Source: Firm-04 sp964392175 (lineage in GTDB: Bacteria; Bacillota; Clostridia; Oscillospirales; Ruminococcaceae). Taken from it: a stretch of DNA of 28,783 nucleotides. Below are positions 21,478 to 28,783 of the stretch, piece after piece; position 1 is the first letter of the stretch; the number at the start of each line of letters is the position of its first letter. Both the position numbers and the translations under genes were made by a program. The DNA is taken from positions 1 through 28,783 of the forward strand of contig CAYMOJ010000023.1 in NCBI GenBank assembly GCA_964392175.1, read 5' to 3'. The notes below the pieces were generated by a model. The model ran no database searches, was not told the DNA's origin, and saw only the letters and a program-made list of their open reading frames with translations.

Positions 21478-24076
21478 AGCACCAAACCAACATTCCGCAG
21501 GCTGCATAACCCTGCATGATTCCGTCTCTGTGTCCGCACAGGGAGGAAAGGCATTCCCTCGTGGTTTCCTGCGTACAGTGCTGGCATTGCTCGGCGTATG
21601 CTCCGCCTTCGCGATGCTGTTTGGCTTTATGACAGTCCCGATCCATATGGGAGTTTTTTATACGGCTCTTGTGATCTGCACATTGTTCTTTTCTAATCTG
21701 ATACTGAACAAGCGTCGGACTGTGCTTGTAGTGCATATCGCGGGAATGTTCTTGCTAGCGATATTTCTGCTGTGCCACGGTAGGGAAGTAACTGCTTCCG
21801 TTTCAGAGTTGATTCGATTTCTCTCAGCTGCTGTGCAGAAAAAGACCTATGAGCCAACGCAGCTTTCCAATGATGATCCTTACACCGTTCAGCAATACCT
21901 AACCTTTGGCTTCTGTCTGTTTGGATTCTTTGTCAGCTTTGTAGTCACGCTATTGACTGTTTACCGCCCCAGAGCCTCTCTGGTGTTGGTACTGTTGTAT
22001 GCGTTTGTGGGTGTTGGATTATTCAACGGACAGCACACCAATTCTATGGCAGTATTTTGCTGGATTGCGTATTTGGTCGGCATGGTCGTCATAACCGATA
22101 GTTGCGATCATTTTGAAACCCGGAAAACGAGAAAAGGTGCGCCTCGGCGTAATGACCATGAGTCCATTGTTAAACCAAATTTCAATTTCATTCGAACCGA
22201 ATCCGTTGCTTGGCTGTTGGCAATTGCCGTCATACTCATGGGGGCGTGCAGTTGTGCGATTACAAAAAATGAATCTCTGATGGATTCTGCCCATGGTTTG
22301 CGTATGAGCGTGCGGGGAAAGTGGGATCAAATAATGGACGCGATTACCCAAAGTAGTGTCACTGAAGATCCTCCGGAGGAATTGATTGCCGACAATAAAC
22401 AGGGTACTTCTGTGCCACTTGCCAATCGCGGAAATCCCAGTTTTTATGGAAAAACCGTGTTTTCAGTTATTATTGGGGCGAAAGAATCACCCGGTACTGT
22501 CTATCTGAAAACAGATACCTATTCTATTTATTCAGCGAAAGAGTGGAAACCTTTATCTGAAAAAACTTACGATATCTGGAACGACCTTTTTTCTGATATG
22601 CGCAGCAATCGTTGTGTGCCGCAAGCCCCCATTCCTGAAGGAAGGGCGATGGATTCCATTGCTGATATCTGGTTTACGAATATTGAGCCATATCCCACCA
22701 CCTACCGAATGGTGTATAACCATACCATGTTTCAGTATGAGTATGATTTCGCAATGCAGGAGAACTATGAACATGGCTACCCGAAATGTCAGGTTGAGCA
22801 GAGATATCTATTAAACAGTGATGCGTTGTTTTCCAGTGTATCATATCCTACTGCCAGTGCGACGGATTACTATCTGTCAGCAAATTACAGCTGGGTTACC
22901 GGAGATACATGGAGGCAGTATGACAATTTTGTTCGTATGAATTATTTGCAAGTTCCTACCTCCGTTGATCAGGATGCAATTCGTAACGATGCTTCTGACC
23001 TCTTTTCCCAATCTTACAGCAATACTGCGGAAGCACTCTACGCTATTCGCGCATACATTTACAGCAAGGCAGAGTACACTATGACTCCCGAGATCATTGA
23101 TGAAAACCGTGATTTTGTATCTGCATTTTTGTTGGAAACAGGGGAGGGCTATTGTGTACATTATGCGACGGCAGGCGTTATGCTTTGCCGCATGATGGGA
23201 ATCCCCGCGCGATTTGCCACGGGGTATGTGTTGCTCGATTCCGATATTGCTGCGAATTGTGTGCAGTATGATGATATATCACCCGAACGCTTAGCGAAGA
23301 TTTTGCCTGGTGATATCGATTTGACATTGGAAGATCTGCAAGTAGGATCAAGCTTGTATGTGGTCGATGTGCCTGATTCCAGAAGCCATGCGTGGGTAGA
23401 AGTGTATCTGCCTGGTTGCGGATGGATGCCCTTTGAGTTCACCGAAGGATATACTTCCTATGATGCTCCTTATGCGCAAGGAACGAGTGATATAACGACG
23501 TCTGTTACCACCACAACAAGTCAATCAGTTGCCGACATGACTACCGGTTTGCTTTCTACCACATCCGCCTTGAATACCGCAACAACAACTACAACACCAA
23601 CAAGCAGTACCGCAGCTACTTCTGATGAAAGCACTGCATTTGGAACAGTGCTTCGTACAATTCTTTTGACCTTGCTTTGTGTCATCGGATGCCTTGCATT
23701 GTACCGATTGATGCACAATGTGGTCTATGTACGCCACGAGCATAAACTGATGCATCCAACGCCTAATTTCGCCGCAGGAGCAGCCTATGCCCTGCTGATG
23801 AAAGTCCTTGCATTTGCAGATATTACAAAACAGCCGCAGCAATCCTATGAAGAATTTGCACAAATGGCAGAAAGCATCTGCCCGTATTTGTCAAGTGGTG
23901 CAATGCAGCGTGCTGTGGAGATCCAGTTGGCAGTGACCTTCAGCCGAAATGGTGTGACGCGGGATGAGGCGGCAGAACAGGTTGCTTTTGTTCACACGTT
24001 GATTGATACCATGTATCAGAAAATGTCATTTCAAAAACGTTTTGTCATGCGCTGGATTCATCATTGGGTCAAATAA
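21455..24076 (+). CDS. TgpA-like membrane transglutaminase-domain protein
   Basis: An 873-residue membrane protein. About six hydrophobic helices occupy residues 37-270. A large extracytoplasmic region follows, with a transglutaminase core at about 540-670: catalytic Cys567 (GYCVHYA), His645 (SHAWVEV) and, as third member, Glu661 (PFEFTEG) where Asp is more usual. A Thr-rich linker of about 45 residues leads to one more membrane helix (about 730-750) and a cytoplasmic C-terminal domain of about 120 residues, DUF4129-like in position. This is the TgpA/DUF3488 architecture usually encoded with MoxR and DUF58; a cell-envelope substrate is likely but unknown. The ATG at 21455 has GGAGGTG 8 nt upstream. 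Confidence 0.9.
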   Translation: MAKKHLRKAPNQHSAGCITLHDSVSVSAQGGKAFPRGFLRTVLALLGVCSAFAMLFGFMTVPIHMGVFYTALVICTLFFSNLILNKRRTVLVVHIAGMFLLAIFLLCHGREVTASVSELIRFLSAAVQKKTYEPTQLSNDDPYTVQQYLTFGFCLFGFFVSFVVTLLTVYRPRASLVLVLLYAFVGVGLFNGQHTNSMAVFCWIAYLVGMVVITDSCDHFETRKTRKGAPRRNDHESIVKPNFNFIRTESVAWLLAIAVILMGACSCAITKNESLMDSAHGLRMSVRGKWDQIMDAITQSSVTEDPPEELIADNKQGTSVPLANRGNPSFYGKTVFSVIIGAKESPGTVYLKTDTYSIYSAKEWKPLSEKTYDIWNDLFSDMRSNRCVPQAPIPEGRAMDSIADIWFTNIEPYPTTYRMVYNHTMFQYEYDFAMQENYEHGYPKCQVEQRYLLNSDALFSSVSYPTASATDYYLSANYSWVTGDTWRQYDNFVRMNYLQVPTSVDQDAIRNDASDLFSQSYSNTAEALYAIRAYIYSKAEYTMTPEIIDENRDFVSAFLLETGEGYCVHYATAGVMLCRMMGIPARFATGYVLLDSDIAANCVQYDDISPERLAKILPGDIDLTLEDLQVGSSLYVVDVPDSRSHAWVEVYLPGCGWMPFEFTEGYTSYDAPYAQGTSDITTSVTTTTSQSVADMTTGLLSTTSALNTATTTTTPTSSTAATSDESTAFGTVLRTILLTLLCVIGCLALYRLMHNVVYVRHEHKLMHPTPNFAAGAAYALLMKVLAFADITKQPQQSYEEFAQMAESICPYLSSGAMQRAVEIQLAVTFSRNGVTRDEAAEQVAFVHTLIDTMYQKMSFQKRFVMRWIHHWVK

Positions 24077-24086
24077 AGGATATAGC

Positions 24087-24124
24087 AAGCCCCGAAGCAA
24101 CGGTCAACAGTTGCCTCGGGGCTT
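24087..24124. terminator. Terminator after the moxR operon (bidirectional)
   Basis: AAGCCCCGA-A-GCAAC / GTTGC-C-TCGGGGCTT stem with one internal mismatch, then TTTT. It separates the transglutaminase gene from the convergent SPFH gene. Confidence 0.88.
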
Positions 24125-24162
24125 TTCGTATCTGAGAAACACCAAGTGTTCTCTTTGTCGGA

Positions 24163-25068
24163 TCATTCGCCGGTAGTGGATTGTTTCTTTGCCACTTCGT
24201 TGACATCCAGACCCAATAACAGCGAGGAATCTGCACCATTGACCATAGGCAATTGACCGTCCCACTGTTCTAACATTTTATTCTGCAACACCAGTTCTGT
24301 CAGAGAATCATTCAACAGTTCATTGGCATCTGCCTGTGCTTGTGCTTCTGCCATGATGGCTTTTGCCTCTGCCTCTGCCGCAATCACTTGTTTTTTCGCC
24401 TCAGCCTCAGCAATGACAATTGCCTGTTCCTGTTCAGTCTGTGTTTTCAGCAGATTCTGCTCAGCAACCTGCTTTTGCTCGATTGCTGCGTTAAATTCCG
24501 CAGAAAAGTCGAAGTTCACGATGTTGAATTTTTCGATCTGCAAGCCGTATTCGTTAACCTTGGCGGAAAGATTTGCTTTAATCTCTTCGCCAACCGCAGT
24601 ACGCTCCGTGATCAGCTGTTCCGCAGTAAATCTTGCCGTAACGGATTTTACACTTTCCTGCACAGCAGGCATCAGTACCACGGCTTGATAATCAGCACCA
24701 ATATTGCGATAAATATCTGCCGATGCAGAGGACTGTACTCGATAGTTGACTGCAATGGTGCTACTGACTGTTTGCAAGTCTTTTGAAACAGCGGGTGCAT
24801 CAACCTCATACACTTGAATCTGATTGCTAACAGGCTCAACGGTTTGCACAAAGGGTATCTTGAAATGGAAGCCTTCAGACATCGTGTTTTCGCTGACCTT
24901 TCCGAGCGTCACCACAACGCCGGTATGACCGGCAGGTACGACCGCTGCGGAAGAAGCCAGCAGAATGATTGCAACAACTGCTGCACAACCAATGCCGATC
25001 AACTTACCGACTTTTACGTCTTTTTTTCCGCCTTTGGGAAGATTGCCTGTAAATACATTCTGTGTCAT
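24163..25068 (-). CDS. SPFH/band-7 (prohibitin-like) membrane protein
   Basis: A 301-residue protein with one N-terminal membrane anchor (about 22-45), an SPFH/band-7 domain (VPAGHTGVVVTLGKV to about residue 190, including ITERTAVGEEI) and a long Ala/Glu/Lys coiled-coil (about 195-260, AEAEAKKQVIAAEAEAK type). Such proteins oligomerise and scaffold membrane microdomains or regulate membrane proteases; closest in layout to prohibitin-type rather than flotillin. No NfeD or protease partner gene is adjacent. The ATG at 25068 has AAAGGA 8 nt upstream. It is monocistronic, with its own promoter and terminator. Confidence 0.92.
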   Translation of the reverse strand: MTQNVFTGNLPKGGKKDVKVGKLIGIGCAAVVAIILLASSAAVVPAGHTGVVVTLGKVSENTMSEGFHFKIPFVQTVEPVSNQIQVYEVDAPAVSKDLQTVSSTIAVNYRVQSSASADIYRNIGADYQAVVLMPAVQESVKSVTARFTAEQLITERTAVGEEIKANLSAKVNEYGLQIEKFNIVNFDFSAEFNAAIEQKQVAEQNLLKTQTEQEQAIVIAEAEAKKQVIAAEAEAKAIMAEAQAQADANELLNDSLTELVLQNKMLEQWDGQLPMVNGADSSLLLGLDVNEVAKKQSTTGE

Positions 25069-25097
25069 GATCAAAATCCTTTCTATTTCAAAAAGCT

Positions 25098-25154
25098 ATG
25101 GAACTTCGTTTCGTTCCATGCTTCTATCATACCATATTTCGGGAATTCTCGCAA
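25098..25154 (-). promoter_or_regulatory. SPFH gene promoter and 5' hairpin
   Basis: On the minus strand: TTGCGA (25154-25149), a 17-nt spacer and TATGAT (25131-25126) with extended TGG. The transcript would begin at or next to a perfect hairpin ATGGAAC-GAAACGAA-GTTCCAT (25119-25098), which might protect the 5' end. Confidence 0.7.
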
Positions 25155-25346
25155 ATCTCCACAGGGCGAGCTGAGAGTCGTTTTTTTAGAAAATCGGTAT
25201 TTTGCTCTTGATTTCTTACGAATGCTTTGTTTTTCACACCTGTTTGACTTTCCGGTATTTTGTTCATGCAGATGCTCAAAAAATCCATTCATACGGCGGT
25301 TTTTTGATGTGAAAAATTGAAAAAAAGGGCAAATCCCATTTCATAG
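25155..25346. other. Unassigned AT-rich intergenic stretch
   Basis: The gap between the SPFH and hemW genes is 335 bp. Apart from the SPFH promoter and hairpin on one side and the hemW terminator on the other, this part has T-runs and a weak inverted repeat around 25273-25300 (AAAAATCC...GGTTTTTT), but no convincing gene, RNA or promoter. Confidence 0.5.
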
Positions 25347-25378
25347 AAAAATCCCTCTTGTTGATAGCAAGAGGGATT
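25347..25378 (-). terminator. Terminator of the lepA-hemW operon
   Basis: On the minus strand: AATCCCTCTTG-CTATCAA-CAAGAGGGATT followed by TTT, 25 nt after the hemW stop. It is a perfect 11-bp stem with a U-tract. Confidence 0.93.
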
Positions 25379-25403
25379 ACAATATCGGTGATATGGAAGC
25401 AAA

Positions 25404-26498
25404 TCATTCGCCAAGCAGATGTACGATCACGGCATTGGAAACCAGCATACCGTCCTCTGTCAGTGCAAGTCGACCATCGTGATATGTGAGAAATCGCGGT
25501 ATTAATGTGGTGGCTTTCCGGAGTAGTTGTTCTTTTTTGTGAGGAAAGGCATCTAGAAATATGCCCTGCGAGAGACGCAAGCCAAGCATGATGCGTTCGT
25601 CATCATCGCACGCAATCGAAGATTCTTCGCATTGTATTTGTAATGGCTCTGCAATGAACTGCTGTAAATCATTCGGAACAAAGCTTCGCTTTCTTTGATA
25701 GCAACTATGTGCCGCAGCTCCCAAACCGATATATGGTTGGCAGAGCCAGTATTTACAGTTGTGGCGACTTTCGTACCCAGGTTTTGCATAATTGGAAATC
25801 TCATAGTGCGCAAATCCTGCTGTACGCATCGCTGAAGAAAGCTGCGTATAATAGTCGGCCGCTGTATCAGCATCTGCGACTGCAGGGGGGGCTTGCGCGA
25901 AGGGCGTACCGTTTTCAATCTTCAGTAGATAGGCTGACAAGTGGGTAATGGGCAACGAAAGTGCCACCCGGATGCTCTGTTCAAGAGATGCAGCGGTTTG
26001 CAGCGGTGTGCCCAGCATGAGGTCAAGAGAGAGATTCTCAAACCCGACCTGTGCAGCGTGCGCTATGGCATCCATTGCTTTTTGCGCCGTGTGATTTCTT
26101 CCAAGCTGCACCAATTCGTCATCTACAAACGATTGCACTCCGACCGAAAGTCGATTGATTCCGACCATTTTCCATGCAACGAGTGCTTTCCGGGTCATAG
26201 TGCATGGGTTTGCTTCCAGGGTGATCTCTGCATTATGCGTTACGTAAATATGTTGGCGCAGGCATTGTAAAATGCGTGATAAGGCATCCCCGCTGAGCAG
26301 TGATGGCGTTCCGCCACCGAAATAAACAGTATCTGCTATAAGCGATGCTGGTAACGCAGTAATATTGCGACAAAGTGCATCTACATAAGCAGAAACGGTA
26401 TCTCTGCGGTAGGGGAGTGCATAGAAATCGCAGTAAGGGCATTTCCTTGCACAAAACGGCACATGAATGTAAATGCCGACAGGGCAATTTTCACTCAT
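25404..26498 (-). CDS. hemW: Radical SAM heme chaperone HemW (HemN-like)
   Basis: A 364-residue radical SAM protein. The iron-sulphur cluster motif is C16-x3-C20-x2-C23 followed by DF (CARKCPYCDF), the HemW type, rather than the CxxxCxxCxC of true coproporphyrinogen dehydrogenase HemN. GGGTPS and LEANPCT motifs and the C-terminal HemN-like region (RIMLGLRLSQG) follow. HemW is regarded as a heme-handling chaperone; many homologues are misannotated as HemN. No other heme gene is nearby. Its ATG overlaps the zinc-ribbon gene stop (ATGA) with no clear Shine-Dalgarno, so translation is coupled. lepA-hemW linkage is widespread in Firmicutes. Confidence 0.93.
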   Translation of the reverse strand: MSENCPVGIYIHVPFCARKCPYCDFYALPYRRDTVSAYVDALCRNITALPASLIADTVYFGGGTPSLLSGDALSRILQCLRQHIYVTHNAEITLEANPCTMTRKALVAWKMVGINRLSVGVQSFVDDELVQLGRNHTAQKAMDAIAHAAQVGFENLSLDLMLGTPLQTAASLEQSIRVALSLPITHLSAYLLKIENGTPFAQAPPAVADADTAADYYTQLSSAMRTAGFAHYEISNYAKPGYESRHNCKYWLCQPYIGLGAAAHSCYQRKRSFVPNDLQQFIAEPLQIQCEESSIACDDDERIMLGLRLSQGIFLDAFPHKKEQLLRKATTLIPRFLTYHDGRLALTEDGMLVSNAVIVHLLGE

Positions 26499-26812
26499 GA
26501 GGCACGCTTAATGGCAGGAATCAGTTTGCCCACGAACATATTGAAGATGAAGTTAAAGATATACGCAAACACAAGTGGCAACACGCCAAATAGCAGCAAT
26601 TCGATTTTGCTGTCATAGGTGAAATAGGTAATGAAAATCATGACCATGGCGATTCCCAATGTAATAGAATTGACCACCAGTGTAAGCTTTCCGTTCACGG
26701 CACGGAAGCCGCATTGTGGGCATGGTTTACCGGCAGAGGACATTCCGCCGCAAAGTGCTTTTTGCAAGGGAGAAAAGGTTTTTTCTCCACAGTGAGGACA
26801 TTGATGTTTCAT
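26495..26812 (-). CDS. Small zinc-ribbon membrane protein, unknown function
   Basis: A 105-residue protein with an N-terminal zinc ribbon made of two CxxC knuckles (CPHCG near residue 5 and CPQCG near residue 31) and two hydrophobic segments (about 45-65 and 72-95) ending in a basic tail, KLIPAIKRAS. I do not recognise a named family. It sits between lepA and hemW, 23 nt after the former and overlapping the latter by 4 nt, so it belongs to the operon. The ATG at 26812 has GGAAAGGA about 8 nt upstream; an in-frame start at 26839 would overlap the lepA stop. Confidence 0.8.
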   Translation of the reverse strand: MKHQCPHCGEKTFSPLQKALCGGMSSAGKPCPQCGFRAVNGKLTLVVNSITLGIAMVMIFITYFTYDSKIELLLFGVLPLVFAYIFNFIFNMFVGKLIPAIKRAS

Positions 26813-26835
26813 AGGAATTTCCTTTCCGGATAGAA

Positions 26836-28638
26836 TCATTCATCGAACTTGAGAACCGCCATAAATGCATCCGAGGGCACTTCTACCGTACCCAACTGAC
26901 GCATTCGCTTTTTACCTTCTTTCTGCTTTTCCAGCAGCTTTTTCTTACGGGTGATATCACCACCGTAACATTTGGCAAGCACATCTTTGCGCAAAGCCTT
27001 TACTGTTTCACGGGCGATGACCTTACCGCCAATGGCAGCCTGAATGGGAACTTCGAACAATTGGCGTGGAATGTTTTCTTTGAGTTTTTCCGCAATTTTT
27101 CTTGCGCGGTTGTATGCTTTGTCAGCATGAACAATAAACGAGAGCGCATCCACAATATCGCCGTTGAGCATAAAGTCCAATTTCACAAGTTTGGAGGAAG
27201 CATAGCCTGCCAGTTCGTAGTCCAGTGATGCATACCCTCTTGTACGGGATTTGAGTGCGTCAAAAAAGTCATAAATGATTTCATTCAGTGGCAAAATATA
27301 ATGCAGATTGACACGGTTTTCATCAATGTACTGCATATCTTTAAATACGCCTCTGCGTTCCTGACAAAGCTCCATAATACTGCCTACATATTCTGATGGC
27401 GCAAGAATATCTGCTTTCACCATCGGTTCTTCTGCATCCGCAATATTGGCAGGATTGGGATAATTGGAAGGATTATCGATCATCAGAACCTCACCGTTGG
27501 TCAGTGTCACGCGGTAGATAACGGATGGTGCCGTTGTGACCAGATCGAGGTTGTATTCACGTTCCAAACGCTCCTGAATAATTTCCATGTGCAGCAATCC
27601 CAAGAAGCCGCAGCGGAAACCGAAGCCCAATGCGATAGAGGTTTCCGGTTCAAAGGTCAGCGAAGCGTCATTAAGCTGTAGCTTTTCCAATGCATCACGC
27701 AGATCGTTATAGTGTGCACCATCCGCAGGGTATATGCCGGAGAATACCATCGGGCTGACCTTTCGATAGCCTGCCAGGGGCGCAGCACAAGGATTCTCTA
27801 CAAGTGTGACGGTATCGCCTACCTGCGTGTCTCCGATACTCTTGATGGAAGCGGTAAGATATCCTACCTCTCCTGCGCGGAGAATGCCGGTGTTGACCAG
27901 TTCGGTTGCACCCATAACGCCTGTTTCCACTACACTAAATTCTGCACCGGTAGCCATCAGCTTGATTTTATCACCCACGCGAACTGTGCCTTCTTTTACG
28001 CGCACATAGATGATAACACCTTTGTAGGAGTCATAGTAACTGTCAAAAATGAGTGCTTGCAGAGGCGCATTTTCATCGCCGGTCGGTGCAGGAATATCCG
28101 TTACAATGTGCTCCAGCACTTCTTCGATGTTCAGCCCGCGTTTTGCTGAAACACGAGGTGCATCCATGGCAGGAATACCGATCACAGACTCGATCTCCTG
28201 CGCTACGCGCTCAGGATCAGCCGAGGGAAGATCAATTTTGTTGATGATCGGGATTAGCTCAAGGTCTGCTTCAATGGCGAGATATGTATTGGCAAGGGTC
28301 TGTGCTTCAATGCCCTGTGAAGCATCTACAATCAGCAGTGCTCCCTCGCAGGCAGCCAGCGAGCGGCTGACTTCGTAGTTGAAGTCCACATGACCGGGGG
28401 TGTCAATGAGGTTGAACAGATAGGTTTCACCATCCGATGCGGTGTAATTCAGCGTCACGGCTCTTGCCTTGATGGTAATACCGCGTTCACGTTCGATATC
28501 CATATTGTCCAGCAGTTGTTCTTCCATATCGCGAATGGCGACTGCCTGTGTTTTTTCCAGAATGCGGTCTGCCAATGTGGATTTGCCATGATCAATATGC
28601 GCAATGATACAGAAATTTCTGATTTTTTGATTTGCCAA
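26836..28638 (-). CDS. lepA: Elongation factor 4 (LepA)
   Basis: Ribosome-associated translational GTPase involved in elongation-fidelity or 30S biogenesis. The 600-residue protein shows G1 AHIDHGKS (13-20), switch II DTPGHVDF, NKIDLPSADPERV, and the LepA-specific C-terminal domain with KKKLLEKQKEGKKRM; the length matches the family. I place the start at TTG 28638, which has GGAGGA 6 nt upstream. The ATG at 28665 has no ribosome site and lies only about 2 nt from the predicted transcription start, and would add nine residues. First gene of the lepA - zinc-ribbon - hemW operon. Confidence 0.95.
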   Translation of the reverse strand: MANQKIRNFCIIAHIDHGKSTLADRILEKTQAVAIRDMEEQLLDNMDIERERGITIKARAVTLNYTASDGETYLFNLIDTPGHVDFNYEVSRSLAACEGALLIVDASQGIEAQTLANTYLAIEADLELIPIINKIDLPSADPERVAQEIESVIGIPAMDAPRVSAKRGLNIEEVLEHIVTDIPAPTGDENAPLQALIFDSYYDSYKGVIIYVRVKEGTVRVGDKIKLMATGAEFSVVETGVMGATELVNTGILRAGEVGYLTASIKSIGDTQVGDTVTLVENPCAAPLAGYRKVSPMVFSGIYPADGAHYNDLRDALEKLQLNDASLTFEPETSIALGFGFRCGFLGLLHMEIIQERLEREYNLDLVTTAPSVIYRVTLTNGEVLMIDNPSNYPNPANIADAEEPMVKADILAPSEYVGSIMELCQERRGVFKDMQYIDENRVNLHYILPLNEIIYDFFDALKSRTRGYASLDYELAGYASSKLVKLDFMLNGDIVDALSFIVHADKAYNRARKIAEKLKENIPRQLFEVPIQAAIGGKVIARETVKALRKDVLAKCYGGDITRKKKLLEKQKEGKKRMRQLGTVEVPSDAFMAVLKFDE

Positions 28639-28673
28639 AAGCTTTTCCTCCGTTCTGTATGACATACATACTC

Positions 28674-28702
28674 ATTATAGCACACATTGTTTCAAATTGC
28701 AA
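28674..28702 (-). promoter_or_regulatory. Promoter of the lepA operon
   Basis: On the minus strand: TTGCAA (28702-28697), a 17-nt spacer and TATAAT (28679-28674) with extended TGC. A second TTGCAA lies directly upstream. The terminal repeat begins 28 nt upstream of the -35 box. Confidence 0.85.
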
Positions 28703-28730
28703 TTGCAATTTTGCGAGATGCTGGGCATTT

Positions 28731-28783
28731 GTGTAGTGCTACAATAGAAGTGAGACCTTAGGGTATAGAAAAAGTGATTGAGA
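28731..28783 (-). repeat. Right copy of 53-bp terminal inverted repeat
   Basis: Reverse-complement match (52 of 53) to bases 3-55. It runs to the last base of the window. Reading outward, both ends start GTGTAGTGCTACA, so both copies face the same way relative to the gene they precede (proS or lepA). Confidence 0.9.

Noticed and set aside
25083..25292. 69-codon minus-strand frame in the SPFH-hemW gap
   Set aside because: No ribosome site, it overlaps the SPFH promoter, and its composition is unlike the neighbouring genes.
3..28783. A 28.8-kb composite transposon bounded by the terminal inverted repeats
   Set aside because: The contents are conserved housekeeping genes with standard order and no transposase; a dispersed repeat at the cut points is simpler.

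Overview
This window looks like a core chromosomal segment from a Gram-positive, spore-lineage Firmicute, most likely class Clostridia near Ruminococcus/Oscillospiraceae. The evidence is the conserved yqfC-yqfD-phoH-ybeY-era-yqzL-recO order, the secG-rnr pair, the lepA-hemW pair, strong GGAGG-type ribosome binding sites, consensus housekeeping promoters with TGn-extended -10 boxes, and Thr-rich extracellular linkers. The genus is inference. I see no rRNA, tRNA, CRISPR array, prophage or complete mobile element, and all genes look intact.

Layout. Left end (1-2350, + strand): proS, then a small Thr-rich lipoprotein and a shared terminator. From 2357 to 11594, nearly everything is on the minus strand. 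A sporulation pair (yqfC-yqfD) sits behind a sigma-E-like promoter. A tightly packed operon of RNA, ribosome and repair genes follows: phoH, ybeY, era, a yqzL-like small gene, recO, mutS2, a CPBP membrane protease and nadE. From 11708 to 13382 (+): a YlbJ-like membrane protein and an unknown Cys4 protein with an Ala/Asp tandem-repeat tail. A membrane RING-finger protein (minus) and secG-rnr (+) diverge around 14.4 kb. Next, ppa and a divergent PRPP-synthetase-like gene (minus) lie back to back with a moxR-DUF58-transglutaminase operon (+, 19301-24076). The right end (minus) holds an SPFH/band-7 membrane protein and the lepA - zinc-ribbon membrane protein - hemW operon.

The genes serve translation and its quality control (proS, lepA, ybeY, era, rnr), protein export (secG), DNA repair (recO, mutS2), nucleotide and NAD metabolism (prs-like, ppa, nadE), envelope functions (CPBP, TgpA-like, SPFH, RING membrane protein) and sporulation (yqfC, yqfD, ylbJ-like).

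The most notable non-gene signals are: (1) a 53-bp repeat with one mismatch, inverted, running off both ends of the window, one copy upstream of the proS promoter and one upstream of the lepA promoter; (2) a perfect hairpin between the rnr Shine-Dalgarno and its ATG; (3) a 34-bp-period tandem repeat and a palindrome around the moxR promoter; (4) a near-consensus sigma-E promoter for yqfCD; (5) a yqzL-like gene reading 68 nt into recO. I found no clear undescribed defence or mobile system.
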